Part shown: piece by piece, positions 24,034 through 32,887 of the stretch
Layout: the number at the start of each line of letters is the position of its first letter
How positions within the stretch are numbered: the stretch's first letter is position 1
Assembly: GCA_944359085.1 (NCBI GenBank)
Contig: CALVSQ010000009.1
Span: forward strand, 1 to 36,288
Direction: 5' to 3'
Length of the DNA: 36,288 nucleotides
Origin: an uncultured Bacilli bacterium
Lineage (GTDB): Bacteria > Bacillota_I > Bacilli_A > RF39 > UBA660
Position numbers and translations under genes: made by a program
Notes under the pieces: model-generated
Database searches by the model: none
Seen by the model: only the letters and a program-made list of their open reading frames with translations
Told to the model about the DNA's origin: nothing

Positions 24034-25236
24034 ATGATATACTTTCAATATGGTGCTCGAGGAGTAAACTTATTAGAAAAATTTATAAATGATGATTTAA
24101 TCAATGGTATAATTTGGGATCCAAGATTTTCTCATAAAGATTTAATTGAACAACGAAAAAAAATATTTACTAAAAAAATGTCATGTTTATTTGATCCTAA
24201 ATTCTTTTACTATGAGTATGAAACTCCAGTATTAAAAAACTTAGAGAAACTTGATTTCAATCCAACTGAAAAAATAACAAGAAAATATTTAAATGATCAA
24301 TCAAAAATGAGCAAATATTTTGATGGTCTGATTCAATATCAGCTTCAAATAGATACGGAAAATATTATGGCTCCTTCTTTGAGAATAGAATCTTTTGATA
24401 GTGTTAATAGTGAAAGACAGTTGAATTTACTAGATAACTTCAATGATTTCATTTCACAAAAAAATATTGAAAAAAATAAATGTATAAATTTGACTATTGA
24501 CGAAGGAGCATTTAATAATACAGATAAAATGAATGATTTTATTAGTAGTCTTGATGAATTAAGGGAATACTTTTCTGATATATATTTAACAATTATTAGA
24601 AATCAAGAATCTAACAATAAGTTAAGCTTTAATCAAAAATGTTTGGAGAATATCTTAAATTTTATATATTTCCTTAATTATATAGGATATAAGGTAACTG
24701 TTGGATATACTGGGTTAGAAGGTATCTTATATTTTGCAGTAGGTGCAACAAATATTGGTACTAATATTTCACAATCATTAAAAAGATTAGTTATTGATAA
24801 AATTGGATTAACTGGCAAAATAAATGATCAAGGTGGATCCCAAGCCAAAAGTCACTATACAAGTATTCCTTTGTTAAATTATTTAAAGTGCGATTTATTT
24901 TTAGATCAAATTAGAGAAAGTGACAGAGAAAAATTATTTCAATTAATTTTAAGTGATAGTCAACTAGATAATGAAATCAAAACTGGAAAGAAAAGCTTTG
25001 AATATACATTAATTGATACTCAGTATCAATATATGGAAGCATTGCATAAGTTCATAAGTTCTTTAGAAAACAGATCATTAAAAGATAGGATTGATTATGT
25101 TATTAACTCAATTAATTTAGCAATCGAAAAAACTAATGAATATAATGAATTATTTCAAATTGCAAATTTACCAGCTAATCACTTGACTGAATGGAAAAAT
25201 GCACTTACTTCATTTAAAGAAAAAAATATCTATTAG
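24034..25236 (+). CDS. Unrecognised 400-residue partner of the kinase
   Basis: I do not recognise a family. The soluble protein has alternating strand/helix segments, MIYFQYGARGVNLLEKFIND, then IIWDPRFSHKD, MAPSLRIESFDSVN, INLTIDEGAF, IYLTIIRNQ, and VTVGYTGLEGILYFAVGATN. The rhythm suggests a beta/alpha barrel, but this is only a visual impression. The kinase stop and this start are separated by one base, with GGAGG at 24020-24024. Function is probably tied to kinase signalling, as substrate, sensor or effector. Its stop lies in the terminator shared with the convergent wHTH gene. Confidence 0.7.
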   Translation: MIYFQYGARGVNLLEKFINDDLINGIIWDPRFSHKDLIEQRKKIFTKKMSCLFDPKFFYYEYETPVLKNLEKLDFNPTEKITRKYLNDQSKMSKYFDGLIQYQLQIDTENIMAPSLRIESFDSVNSERQLNLLDNFNDFISQKNIEKNKCINLTIDEGAFNNTDKMNDFISSLDELREYFSDIYLTIIRNQESNNKLSFNQKCLENILNFIYFLNYIGYKVTVGYTGLEGILYFAVGATNIGTNISQSLKRLVIDKIGLTGKINDQGGSQAKSHYTSIPLLNYLKCDLFLDQIRESDREKLFQLILSDSQLDNEIKTGKKSFEYTLIDTQYQYMEALHKFISSLENRSLKDRIDYVINSINLAIEKTNEYNELFQIANLPANHLTEWKNALTSFKEKNIY

Positions 25237-25259
25237 CACTTTGCTAATAGATATTTTTT
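25222..25259. terminator. Strong bidirectional terminator
   Basis: A 16-bp perfect stem (AAAAATATCTATTAGC / GCTAATAGATATTTTT) around ACTTT, with A-run and T-run flanks. Both convergent stop codons (25234-25236 and 25233-25235 on the other strand) are inside it. Confidence 0.92.
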
Positions 25260-25907
25260 GTATTGATAAATTATAAATTTATTAAGTGAAACAATATAAG
25301 CAGAGTTGTTTAAAATTTTGTTATTATTTCGTTTTGCTTTTAATATTATTCTAGTTTTTCCGTTCGTATTTAAGGACAAAATACCTATTCCGTATTCATT
25401 ATATAATTTTATGGTTTCATCTTTTAAGTTATCACAGACTTCCTTTGGCAAAACAACCCATGAAAAAGTTGAAAATTCTAAATTTTTAATTGCTTGAGAA
25501 AGGGCTTTTTTCCAATCCTTTAACTTTAATTCATAAGAGTCAAATATTATTTTTGGATAAACAAAATTTTTGTGTAGATAATAACAATTTTCATCCTTGA
25601 AAACAATTTTTTCGTTTATTAGTCTTTTTAAAATACTTAATTGTATAGTTCTTGAATAACCAGTTTTTCTCATTAAATAATCTAATGTTCTTTTACTATT
25701 CTTATGTAAGAAAGAAACTGTAAATGCAAACCTTTGCTGAGATAATAATAATGCTTGTTCATTTAAAATATTATTATTATTCATTTTAACTTTTACAATA
25801 TCAACATTTCCAAATCTTCCATTAAATTCCTTTAAAACAATGTTTTTGGGATTACTTTTATATTTTTTATATAATAATTCTTGCATATCTATTTCTCTTT
25901 CAAACAT
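25233..25907 (-). CDS. Winged-helix protein with C-terminal PD-(D/E)XK-like domain
   Basis: A 224-residue protein. Residues about 72-112 form a winged helix: LDYLMRKTGYSRTIQLSILK with the wing KDENCYYLH. Residues 120-195 resemble a PD-(D/E)XK restriction-fold domain: FDSYELKLKDWKKALSQA supplies Asp, Glu-x-Lys and the following helix Gln, then STFSWVVLPKEV, and YGIGILSLNTNGKTRIILKA. Similar proteins are usually regulators of unknown signal. GGGGTGATG precedes the ATG at 25907, and TATAAT lies upstream on the minus strand near 25933. It is divergent from a small-RNA promoter, with an 8-bp palindrome between. Confidence 0.65.
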   Translation of the reverse strand: MFEREIDMQELLYKKYKSNPKNIVLKEFNGRFGNVDIVKVKMNNNNILNEQALLLSQQRFAFTVSFLHKNSKRTLDYLMRKTGYSRTIQLSILKRLINEKIVFKDENCYYLHKNFVYPKIIFDSYELKLKDWKKALSQAIKNLEFSTFSWVVLPKEVCDNLKDETIKLYNEYGIGILSLNTNGKTRIILKAKRNNNKILNNSAYIVSLNKFIIYQYKKYLLAKC

Positions 25908-25962
25908 ATCATCACCCCATAACTATATTAATATTATAGCATATATTAAATTATATTCTACT

Positions 25963-25982
25963 AACAATTTTTGTAAATTGTT
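25963..25982. promoter_or_regulatory. Inverted repeat, candidate operator between divergent promoters
   Basis: AACAATTT and AAATTGTT separated by TTGT. It abuts the -35 box at 25981 and lies upstream of the minus-strand winged-helix gene, a good place for autoregulation. Confidence 0.5.
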
Positions 25983-26009
25983 GAAATTATGTAAATTAAA
26001 TGCTATAAT
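25981..26009 (+). promoter_or_regulatory. Strong promoter of a candidate small RNA
   Basis: TTGAAA (25981-25986), a 17-nt spacer and TATAAT (26004-26009). Confidence 0.75.
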
Positions 26010-26015
26010 TAATTC

Positions 26016-26115
26016 GTCAAGTATTATTAAATACTTTTACTACTTGAGTGCAAAACTTGTTAGTTTATTGCCCCAGTTTGTATTGTAAATTCATAAGAAA
26101 TTATGAATTTTTTTT
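26016..26115 (+). ncRNA. Candidate ~100-nt small RNA of unknown class
   Basis: It begins about 7 nt after a near-consensus promoter and ends in a textbook terminator: 10-bp stem AAATTCATAA / TTATGAATTT, GAAA tetraloop, T-run. Inside, TCAAGTA (26017-26023) pairs with TACTTGA (26041-26047), and GCAA pairs with TTGC around an AACT/AGTT stem. No start codon with a ribosome site is seen. It could be a free RNA or the attenuated leader of the collagen-like gene at 26203. It does not resemble 6S, SRP RNA, tmRNA or a riboswitch I know. Confidence 0.5.
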
Positions 26116-26202
26116 GTTTAAAATTAATAAAAACTTTAATATTTTTAAATTTTATTAATGAACTAATAAATCTTTATTTTTACATTTATAAAAGTAAATA
26201 GT

Positions 26203-27021
26203 ATGTCATGTATGCGTATTTATCATGTTCCGGGACCTCAGGGGCCAACAGGTCCAACCGGGCCTGCAGGTAGTAATGGTTCTATAGGTCCAACAGGTCC
26301 AACCGGAACTGTAGAACCCAATACATACAATTTATTTGTTCAATCTACTGCTGCCCCAAATGGTGATGGAAGTCAAGCTAGACCTTTTCAAGCAATAGAT
26401 GAAGCTTTAGCTGTGGCTGAATCTAATGGAATTATAAATGTTTTACAAGGAACCTATCCTATAACACAACAAATTTCTTTGAATATTCCTGGATTAACAA
26501 TAAAAGGTAGAGCAGGATCATTAATTTTACTTCAAGCCCCAATAGTACCATTTTTGTGCAATGATGATAATATTACGATTGATGGGCTTACAATGACTAG
26601 TGATCAACCATATCCAGTTGAATTTATCCAAATAGGAGGAAATGGTAATCAAATTCTAAATTGTCAGATTTATGGTCCAAATCAAGCAGGAGATTCATCA
26701 ACTTGGGTAGTAAATAGAGGATTTGTATCACAGCTTAATATTACAAATTTATTAGTAAGAAATAATATATTTCACACTTTAAGACAACCAGCTTATTTAA
26801 ATCCTAATTCTATGGGAACTATTATGGATGATGTTGTGTATAATACTCGTGGATATGTTGTTGATCGAGCTTTATTTATATTTTCTGGAAATTCTTTGGG
26901 TATACCAGAAAATGCAGTAGATATTGCATTACTTGCAGGAACTACAACAGGAGCACCATATGATCCGCTTTCAGCTTTAGAAGCTAGTAATAGTTCTGCA
27001 ACAATAAGTGATCAACGTTAA
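26203..27021 (+). CDS. Collagen-like repeat plus beta-helix surface protein, probably spore exosporium
   Basis: A 272-residue protein. After MSCMRIYHVP comes a short collagen-like run of G-x-y triplets (GPQGPTGPTGPAGSNG and GPTGPTGT). Residues 45-250 look like a right-handed beta helix: PNGDGSQARPFQAIDEAL is a typical cap, followed by turns such as ISLNIPGLTIKG, ITIDGLTMTSD and ILNCQIYGP. BclA-like spore surface proteins of Bacillus combine collagen repeats with a globular domain, so a spore-surface role is inferred. There is no signal peptide and no good ribosome site before the ATG. The triplet region is richer in G and C than its surroundings, as its Gly/Pro codons require. Confidence 0.7.
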   Translation: MSCMRIYHVPGPQGPTGPTGPAGSNGSIGPTGPTGTVEPNTYNLFVQSTAAPNGDGSQARPFQAIDEALAVAESNGIINVLQGTYPITQQISLNIPGLTIKGRAGSLILLQAPIVPFLCNDDNITIDGLTMTSDQPYPVEFIQIGGNGNQILNCQIYGPNQAGDSSTWVVNRGFVSQLNITNLLVRNNIFHTLRQPAYLNPNSMGTIMDDVVYNTRGYVVDRALFIFSGNSLGIPENAVDIALLAGTTTGAPYDPLSALEASNSSATISDQR

Positions 27022-27133
27022 AAATATTAATAAATATAACTTATGACTTAAATTTTATCAATTTGACTAAATCATAAAAATATGGTAAAATTGAAGACGT
27101 TTTCCCAAATTTTTATGAAGAGGTGAAAAAATT

Positions 27134-27694
27134 TTGAAAACAAAGCTGTGCGTTTTTCTTGGTTTATTTGTAGTAAGTAATTTTATGAATGTAACTGTAG
27201 AAAAGCCAACTATAATAGAGCCTAAACAAAATTTATTAGCGGAATCTACTGTTCAAGTTACTGAAGAAGTAGAAGAAATAGTATATGATGGATTAACAGA
27301 ACAACAATTGATTGATAAAATTAATAGATTCTTAAATTCTGATTTAGAAAACAAAGGGGAACTATATGTTACATATTCTTTAGAAAAAGGTGTCGATCCT
27401 TATTTAGCGGTAGCAATTTCAATGCATGAAACAGGATGTAAATGGAATTGTAGTACGTTAGTTAAGAAATGTAACAATGTTGGTGGTCAAGTTGGAGGCC
27501 CATCATGCAATGGTGGATCTTATATGAAATATGACACTTTAGATGAAGGAATTAAAGGATTTATTGATAATATTGCTAAAAATTATGTACAAAAAGGTTT
27601 AACAACAGCCGAAGAAATGAATTCTAAATATGCTGCTGATAAAAGTTGGGCTAGTAAAGTTAATAAATATATTGACGAAATAAAAGAAAAATAA
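27134..27694 (+). CDS. Secreted glucosaminidase/lysozyme-like wall hydrolase
   Basis: A 186-residue exported protein. The signal peptide spans about residues 1-20 (TKLCVFLGLFVVSNF), followed by a low-complexity acidic linker. The domain at about 70-180 reads KGVDPYLAVAISMHETGCKW, with a catalytic-type Glu in HETG, then KCNNVGGQVGGPSCNGGSYM and DTLDEGIKGFIDNIAKNYV. This layout matches GH73-like glucosaminidases that cleave peptidoglycan. Four cysteines may form disulfides. The TTG at 27134 is chosen: GAGGTGAAAAAATT precedes it. It ends in a terminator that begins at the stop. Confidence 0.75.
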   Translation: MKTKLCVFLGLFVVSNFMNVTVEKPTIIEPKQNLLAESTVQVTEEVEEIVYDGLTEQQLIDKINRFLNSDLENKGELYVTYSLEKGVDPYLAVAISMHETGCKWNCSTLVKKCNNVGGQVGGPSCNGGSYMKYDTLDEGIKGFIDNIAKNYVQKGLTTAEEMNSKYAADKSWASKVNKYIDEIKEK

Positions 27695-27717
27695 TTGTAA
27701 TTCGCAATTATTTTTTT
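27688..27717 (+). terminator. Terminator of the wall-hydrolase gene
   Basis: AAAATAATTG / CAATTATTTT, 10 bp, loop TAATTCG, T-run. The stop codon is within the stem. Confidence 0.85.
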
Positions 27718-27745
27718 GTGATATAATTAATAAAAGGAGTTACTT

Positions 27746-28780
27746 ATGGCGAGAAAAAAATATTATAGAAATAATGATGAAGATTTTTTTGCGGGTTTAA
27801 TAGTATTGTTTGTTTTTGGACTAATTTATTCTTTTATAACAAAATATTGGCTAATCATATTAATAATTTTATCCATTGTATTATTATATTTTTTAATTAT
27901 ATATATTATTGATTTAGATTTGTTTTCTAAATTAAAAAAACCAATTTTATATTATAAGGGTAAGAGTAATGATAATAATTTAGATAATCTAAAATTAGAT
28001 GAAGTTACTAATGGATATAAAATAAATTGTTTACAAAAAGGAATGATTGGCGAAGAAAGATTAAATTATAATTTAATTAATTCAAGAATTCCTATGTATA
28101 TATTGCATGATTTAATGCTTACTTGTGACAATAAAACTGCGCAAATCGATTTTATATTAGTTACTAAAAGAAATATGTATATATTAGAGTCAAAAAATTT
28201 AAATGGTAATGTTGATATTGAAAAAGATGGAACATTTACTAGAAGAATGGGAATGTATAAAAAAGGAATTAAAAATCCTTTAACTCAAAATGCTGAACAT
28301 GAAAATATACTTAATGAAATATTAAAAAAAGAGAAAATGAAATTAAAATATGAATCATTGGTAGTATTAACTAATGATAATACATACTTAAATTTTAAAA
28401 AAAGTGATAAAGATTATAAAAATTTAATAATTAGAAATGACAAAATAGTAGAAGTATTATTGAAAAAAGAAAAGAAAAAACATATAATACGTGATGAAGA
28501 AAAAATAAAAAAAATATGTGATAAGTTATTAAAATATGAAAAATATTCATTTGATGTAGAACAATTAAAAATAAGATTAAAACAATATCGAAAAGAAAAA
28601 TCTAATTATGAACAAATTCAACCTTATATGATATTCAATGATCAAACATTAGATGATTTGATAAAAAAAATACCTCAATCTTTAGAAGAATTAAAATTAA
28701 TAAGTGGATTCGGAGAATATAAGGTTAATAAATATGGAAGCGAAATAGTTAATATTATAAAAAATGAGGTGAATAAATGA
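27746..28780 (+). CDS. Membrane NERD-domain nuclease-related protein with C-terminal HRDC domain
   Basis: A 344-residue protein. Two membrane helices (about 15-32 and 35-55) are followed by a NERD domain (about 95-210): KGMIGEERLNYNL, AQIDFILVTKRNMYILESK with Asp and Glu-x-Lys of the PD-(D/E)XK fold, then the NPLTQNAEHENIL helix with the conserved Gln. Residues 295-340 match HRDC: IFNDQTLDDLIKKIPQSLEE, then ISGFGEYKVNKYG. Proteins of this kind are thought to process nucleic acid, but the role is unknown. AAAGGAG precedes the ATG. The stop overlaps the SDR gene by 4 nt (ATGA). Confidence 0.85.
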   Translation: MARKKYYRNNDEDFFAGLIVLFVFGLIYSFITKYWLIILIILSIVLLYFLIIYIIDLDLFSKLKKPILYYKGKSNDNNLDNLKLDEVTNGYKINCLQKGMIGEERLNYNLINSRIPMYILHDLMLTCDNKTAQIDFILVTKRNMYILESKNLNGNVDIEKDGTFTRRMGMYKKGIKNPLTQNAEHENILNEILKKEKMKLKYESLVVLTNDNTYLNFKKSDKDYKNLIIRNDKIVEVLLKKEKKKHIIRDEEKIKKICDKLLKYEKYSFDVEQLKIRLKQYRKEKSNYEQIQPYMIFNDQTLDDLIKKIPQSLEELKLISGFGEYKVNKYGSEIVNIIKNEVNK

Positions 28781-29499
28781 CTATAGTTATAACAGGAGGA
28801 ACTAGGGGAATAGGAAAGGCAATTGCTTTAGTATTAGCTAAAGCTAAACATAATTTAGTTTTAACTTATGTAAACGATGATAAAAATGCTTTACAAACTA
28901 AGGAAGAATTAGAAAAATATACTAATGTGTTAGTTTTAAAAAGTGATGTATCAAAAGAAGAAGAGGTAATAAAATTACTAGATAATACAATTTCCAAATT
29001 TGATTCAATTGATGTATTAATTAATAATGCAGGAATAGCTATTGATACTATTTTAGAAGATAAAACTGTGGATAATTTTAAAAGAATATTAGATATTAAT
29101 TTAATAGGTCCTTTTTTAACTAGTAAATATATTGGTGAATATATGTTTAAAAATAAAAAAGGTAAAATAATAAATATTTCTTCTACTAATGGTATTGATA
29201 CATATTATAAGGAAAGTTTGGATTATGATGCATCTAAAGCGGGATTAAATTCAATTACTCATAATTTCGCTAATATATATGCACCATATGTAACAGTTAA
29301 TGCTATAGCATGTGGTTGGGTTGATACTGATATGAATAAAGATATGGATATTGAATTTAAAAATAAACACTTAAACAAAATATTATTAAATCGATTTGCT
29401 AATCCAGAAGAAATAGCTAATGTAGTAAATTATTTAATAAATGATACTTATATTAATAGTACAATAATAAGAGTCGATGGTGGTGTTAAAAATGATTGA
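28777..29499 (+). CDS. Short-chain dehydrogenase/reductase, FabG-like
   Basis: A 240-residue NAD(P)H-dependent oxidoreductase. Cofactor loop TGGTRGIGKAIAL, NNAG motif in VLINNAGIA, catalytic Ser in IINISSTNG, Tyr and Lys in YDASKAGLNS, and the C-terminal RVDGGV. The Rossmann fold is complete. It resembles 3-oxoacyl-ACP reductase FabG, but the setting between a NERD protein and a YnbB-like lyase has no fatty-acid genes, so the substrate is unknown. It overlaps both neighbours (4 nt upstream, 8 nt downstream), indicating coupled translation. Confidence 0.88.
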   Translation: MTIVITGGTRGIGKAIALVLAKAKHNLVLTYVNDDKNALQTKEELEKYTNVLVLKSDVSKEEEVIKLLDNTISKFDSIDVLINNAGIAIDTILEDKTVDNFKRILDINLIGPFLTSKYIGEYMFKNKKGKIINISSTNGIDTYYKESLDYDASKAGLNSITHNFANIYAPYVTVNAIACGWVDTDMNKDMDIEFKNKHLNKILLNRFANPEEIANVVNYLINDTYINSTIIRVDGGVKND

Positions 29500-30700
29500 T
29501 GAATTAGAGCGTGATTGTTTAGAACAATTTAAATTAATTGATGATATATGTTTTTATAATAGTGAAAAAGTTTTAAAAGCTTTTCAAGAAAATAGTGTAT
29601 CAGAAACACATTTTAATTCAACTACTGGTTACGGTTACAATGATAGTGGTAGAGACACTATTGAAAGTATTTATTCTAATATATTTAAAGCAGAAGATGC
29701 TATTGTTAGAAATCAGTTTATATCAGGAAGTCATGCTTTAACTGTTACTTTATTTGCACTTCTTAGACCTAATGATGTTTTACTTAGTATTACTGGTAAA
29801 CCATATGATACTTTAGATGAAGTAATAGGTATTGTAGATAACCCTAGTTCTTTAAAATCATTTAATGTTAATTATGAACAAATTGATTTAATTGATAATG
29901 ATTTCGATTATAAAAAAATAGAAGAAGTATTAAAAAATAAAAAGATAAAAGTTATTGAAATTCAAAGATCAAAAGGATATTCTACTAGAAAAAGTATTAC
30001 AATTGATAAGTTAGAAAAAATTATAAAATTTATTAAAAATATTGATAAAGAAGTAATAATTATGATAGATAATTGTTATTGTGAGTTTGTGTCAACTAAA
30101 GAGCCAATTGAAGTAGGTGCGGATATTGTAGTAGGATCTTTAATTAAAAATTTAGGTGGAGGAATTGCTCCTAATGGTGCTTATGTGGTTGGTAGAAAAG
30201 ATTTAATTAAGTTAGTCGGTGAACGTTTAACTTTACCAGGAGAAGGTAAAGAAGTAGGCCCTAGTTTAGGTGTTAATAAATATATATTACAAGGATTATT
30301 TTTTGCTCCTAGTGTTGTGGCTAGTAGTTTGAAAACAGCTATTTTAGCTAGTAAAGTGTTTGAAAGTTTAGGTTATGAAGTAGAGCCTAAATATGATGAA
30401 GAAAGAGCAGATATTGTTCAAAATATTATTTTTCATGATAAAGACAAATTAATTAAATTTTGTCAAGGTATTCAAGCTGGTTCACCGATTGATTCATATG
30501 TTGAGCCAATACCTTGGGCTATGCCAGGTTATCAAGATGAAGTTATAATGGCAGCAGGGACATTTACACAAGGATCTTCAATTGAATTATCATGTGATGG
30601 TCCAATAAGAGAACCATATATAGCTTATTTACAAGGATCTTTAATGTATCCTTATGGTAAATTAGCAATTATGAAAGCATTAGAATATATAAAAAAATAG
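29492..30700 (+). CDS. ynbB: YnbB-like methionine gamma-lyase family PLP enzyme (aluminum resistance protein family)
   Basis: A 402-residue pyridoxal-phosphate enzyme of the family represented by B. subtilis YnbB. Typical segments are STTGYGYNDSGRDTIESIYS, QFISGSHALTVTLFALLRP, IMIDNCYCEFVS, and the PLP lysine in VGSLIKNLGGGIAPNGAYV. The C-terminal part has MPGYQDEVIMAAGTFTQGSS. The biochemical role of the family is unclear; the aluminum resistance label is historical. The ATG at 29492 lies inside the SDR gene's end, with GGTGGTG upstream. The stop is in a terminator shared with clpB. Confidence 0.9.
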   Translation: MIDELERDCLEQFKLIDDICFYNSEKVLKAFQENSVSETHFNSTTGYGYNDSGRDTIESIYSNIFKAEDAIVRNQFISGSHALTVTLFALLRPNDVLLSITGKPYDTLDEVIGIVDNPSSLKSFNVNYEQIDLIDNDFDYKKIEEVLKNKKIKVIEIQRSKGYSTRKSITIDKLEKIIKFIKNIDKEVIIMIDNCYCEFVSTKEPIEVGADIVVGSLIKNLGGGIAPNGAYVVGRKDLIKLVGERLTLPGEGKEVGPSLGVNKYILQGLFFAPSVVASSLKTAILASKVFESLGYEVEPKYDEERADIVQNIIFHDKDKLIKFCQGIQAGSPIDSYVEPIPWAMPGYQDEVIMAAGTFTQGSSIELSCDGPIREPYIAYLQGSLMYPYGKLAIMKALEYIKK

Positions 30701-30717
30701 ACATTAGTCTATTTTTT
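30692..30717. terminator. Bidirectional terminator between the ynbB-like gene and clpB
   Basis: AAAAAATAGAC / GTCTATTTTTT, 11 bp, loop ATTA. The plus-strand stop (30698-30700) is in the stem and the clpB stop (30704-30706) falls across the loop and stem. Confidence 0.9.
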
Positions 30718-32812
30718 GTATGTATAAATTATCATCAACATCAATTGTAATTGTAGAATTATATTTTACTTCATTGTTGATAATTTCATTAGCAATTAAA
30801 TTTTCCACAGTTTTAGTTACAAATCGTTTAATTGGACGAGCTCCATATCTAGAATCATAAGAGTTTTCCACAATATAATTTTTAGCTTTGTCAGTTAAAA
30901 TTATTTTTAATTGCTTATCGCTTAATCTTTTTTCAATATCTTTAATAATTTTATCTAAGATTTCATAAATAACATTTTTATCTAATGATTTAAATACTAT
31001 TATTTCATCGATACGGTTAATAAATTCTGGCTTGAATGTTTGTCTTAATTCATTCATAACTAATTCATGAGAATTTTCTATATTTTCTAGAATGTATTCA
31101 CTACCTAAATTAGATGTCATAATAATAATAGTATTTTTAAAATCAACTGTTCTACCTTGTGAATCAGTAATTCGACCATCATCTAATATTTGTAATAAGA
31201 TATTAAATACATCTTTATGAGCTTTTTCTATTTCATCAAATAAAACAATACTATATGGATTTCTTCTAACTGCTTCGGTTAATTGTCCACCATCATCATA
31301 TCCAACGTATCCTGGAGGAGATCCAATTAATCTAGCTACAGAATGACTTTCCATATATTCACTCATATCAATTCTAATCATGTGTCTTTCGTCATCAAAT
31401 AATTCATAAGCTAAAGTTCTAGCAACTTCAGTTTTACCAACCCCAGTAGGACCTAAAAAGATGAATGAACCAATTGGTTTATTAGGATCTTTGATACCAG
31501 CTCTAGCTCTTATAATAGCATCACTAACTAATTTAATTGCTTCATCTTGTCCCTTTACTCTTTTTTTCATATTTTCATTTAATTTAAGTAATTTGTCTTT
31601 TTCACTATCAACTAATTTGTTAATAGGAATATTAGTCCATTTAGATATTATTTTAGCAATATCATTGTCATCAACTGTATCACTTAAAATATCAGATTTA
31701 TTTTTACTATTTAATTCAGCTAATTCTTTTTCTAATTGAGGCAATATACCATGTCTTAATTTAGCAGCTGTTTCTAAATCATATTCATTTTCCGCTTTTT
31801 CTAATTTATGTTTAGTACTATCAATTTCTTCTTTTTTCTTATTGATTAAATTATTAATTTCTTTTTCTTCTTCCCAATTTTTTCTTAATTTAGATTCTTT
31901 TTCTTTTAAAGATTCAATTTCTTTATCAATTTCTTCTTTACGATGTTTTGATAAGTCATCTTTCTCTTTTTTCAATGCTTCTTTTTCAATTTGTAGTTGC
32001 ATTATATGTCTTGTTAAAGTATCTAATTCAGTTGGTACTGATTCCATTTGTACTTTAATAGTAGCACAAGCTTCGTCTATTAAATCAATTGCTTTATCAG
32101 GTAAGAAACGATCAGTTATATATCTATCTGATAAAGTGGCAGCTGCAATTAAAGCTTTATCTTTAATATTAACACCATGATATACTTCTAGTTTTGGTTT
32201 TAATCCTCTTAAAATAGTAATAGTATCTAAAACAGTAGGTGGATTGACTAAGATTTTTTGAAATCTTCTTTCTAAGGCACCATCTTTTTCAATATATTTA
32301 CGATATTCATTTAAAGTAGTTGCTCCAATACAATGAATTTCTCCACGAGCTAACATTGGTTTTAACATATTACCAGCATCCATTGCTCCCTCTAAAGCAC
32401 CCGCTCCTACTATCATATGAATTTCATCAATAAACATAATGATATCACCGTTAGAATCTTTTACTTCTTTTAATACAGCTTTTAATCTTTCCTCAAATTC
32501 ACCACGGTATTTAGCTCCTGCTATTAAAGCTCCCATATCTAGTTCCCAAATTGTTTTGTTTTTTAAACTGTTAGGAACATCTCCTTTAACAATACGAGTT
32601 GCTAATCCTTCAACAATAGCAGTTTTACCAACACCAGGTTCTCCTATTAAAACTGGATTGTTTTTAGTTTTTCTAGATAAAATTCTAGTTATACTTCTTA
32701 TTTCATCATCACGACCAATAACAGGATCAATTTTATTATCTTTCACTGCTTGGGTGATATCTCGTCCATATTTTTCTAAAACATTTTCAAGATTTTCTTG
32801 GTATGGATTCAT
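30704..32812 (-). CDS. clpB: Disaggregase ClpB lacking the N-terminal domain
   Basis: A 702-residue Hsp100 ATPase that resolubilises aggregates with DnaK. Two AAA+ modules: GEPGVGKT and MFIDEIHM, then GPTGVGKT and [11 protein letters not shown] long coiled-coil M domain lies between (about 265-380), which marks ClpB rather than ClpC or Clp[10 protein letters not shown] is the second pore-loop region. The usual 140-residue Clp_N domain is absent; the protein begins almost directly at [20 protein letters not shown], like the short ClpB of mycoplasmas. Upstream are a consensus-like promoter and a CIRCE operator, so HrcA repression and heat induction are expected. GGAGGG precedes the ATG. Confidence 0.95.
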   Translation of the reverse strand: MNPYQENLENVLEKYGRDITQAVKDNKIDPVIGRDDEIRSITRILSRKTKNNPVLIGEPGVGKTAIVEGLATRIVKGDVPNSLKNKTIWELDMGALIAGAKYRGEFEERLKAVLKEVKDSNGDIIMFIDEIHMIVGAGALEGAMDAGNMLKPMLARGEIHCIGATTLNEYRKYIEKDGALERRFQKILVNPPTVLDTITILRGLKPKLEVYHGVNIKDKALIAAATLSDRYITDRFLPDKAIDLIDEACATIKVQMESVPTELDTLTRHIMQLQIEKEALKKEKDDLSKHRKEEIDKEIESLKEKESKLRKNWEEEKEINNLINKKKEEIDSTKHKLEKAENEYDLETAAKLRHGILPQLEKELAELNSKNKSDILSDTVDDNDIAKIISKWTNIPINKLVDSEKDKLLKLNENMKKRVKGQDEAIKLVSDAIIRARAGIKDPNKPIGSFIFLGPTGVGKTEVARTLAYELFDDERHMIRIDMSEYMESHSVARLIGSPPGYVGYDDGGQLTEAVRRNPYSIVLFDEIEKAHKDVFNILLQILDDGRITDSQGRTVDFKNTIIIMTSNLGSEYILENIENSHELVMNELRQTFKPEFINRIDEIIVFKSLDKNVIYEILDKIIKDIEKRLSDKQLKIILTDKAKNYIVENSYDSRYGARPIKRFVTKTVENLIANEIINNEVKYNSTITIDVDDNLYIQKID

Positions 32813-32833
32813 ATTTTATCCCTCCTTTTTAAT

Positions 32834-32852
32834 GTTGATTATTTTAATCAAC
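32834..32852 (-). promoter_or_regulatory. 5'-UTR hairpin of clpB
   Basis: GTTGATT / AATCAAC, 7 bp, five-base loop, between the promoter and the ribosome site of clpB. It may stabilise the mRNA or tune translation. Confidence 0.4.
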
Positions 32853-32858
32853 GATAAA

Positions 32859-32887
32859 AGTATATCACTTGTTTTAGCACTTGTCAA
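32859..32887 (-). promoter_or_regulatory. clpB promoter
   Basis: On the minus strand TTGACA (32882-32887), 17 nt, TATACT (32859-32864). The -35 box lies inside the CIRCE element. Confidence 0.85.

Noticed and set aside
26066-26076. TTATTGCCCCA resembles the tRNA-His 3' end (TTATTGCGCCCCA), a possible att copy
   Set aside because: Two bases are missing and only about 11 nt match; large serine recombinases do not usually target tRNA ends. A similar TTATTGCCCA at 22154 shows such matches arise by chance.
26123-26159. ATTAATAAAA/TTTTATTAAT hairpin upstream of the collagen-like gene
   Set aside because: All A/T arms with an 18-nt loop in AT-rich DNA; too likely by chance to report as a site.
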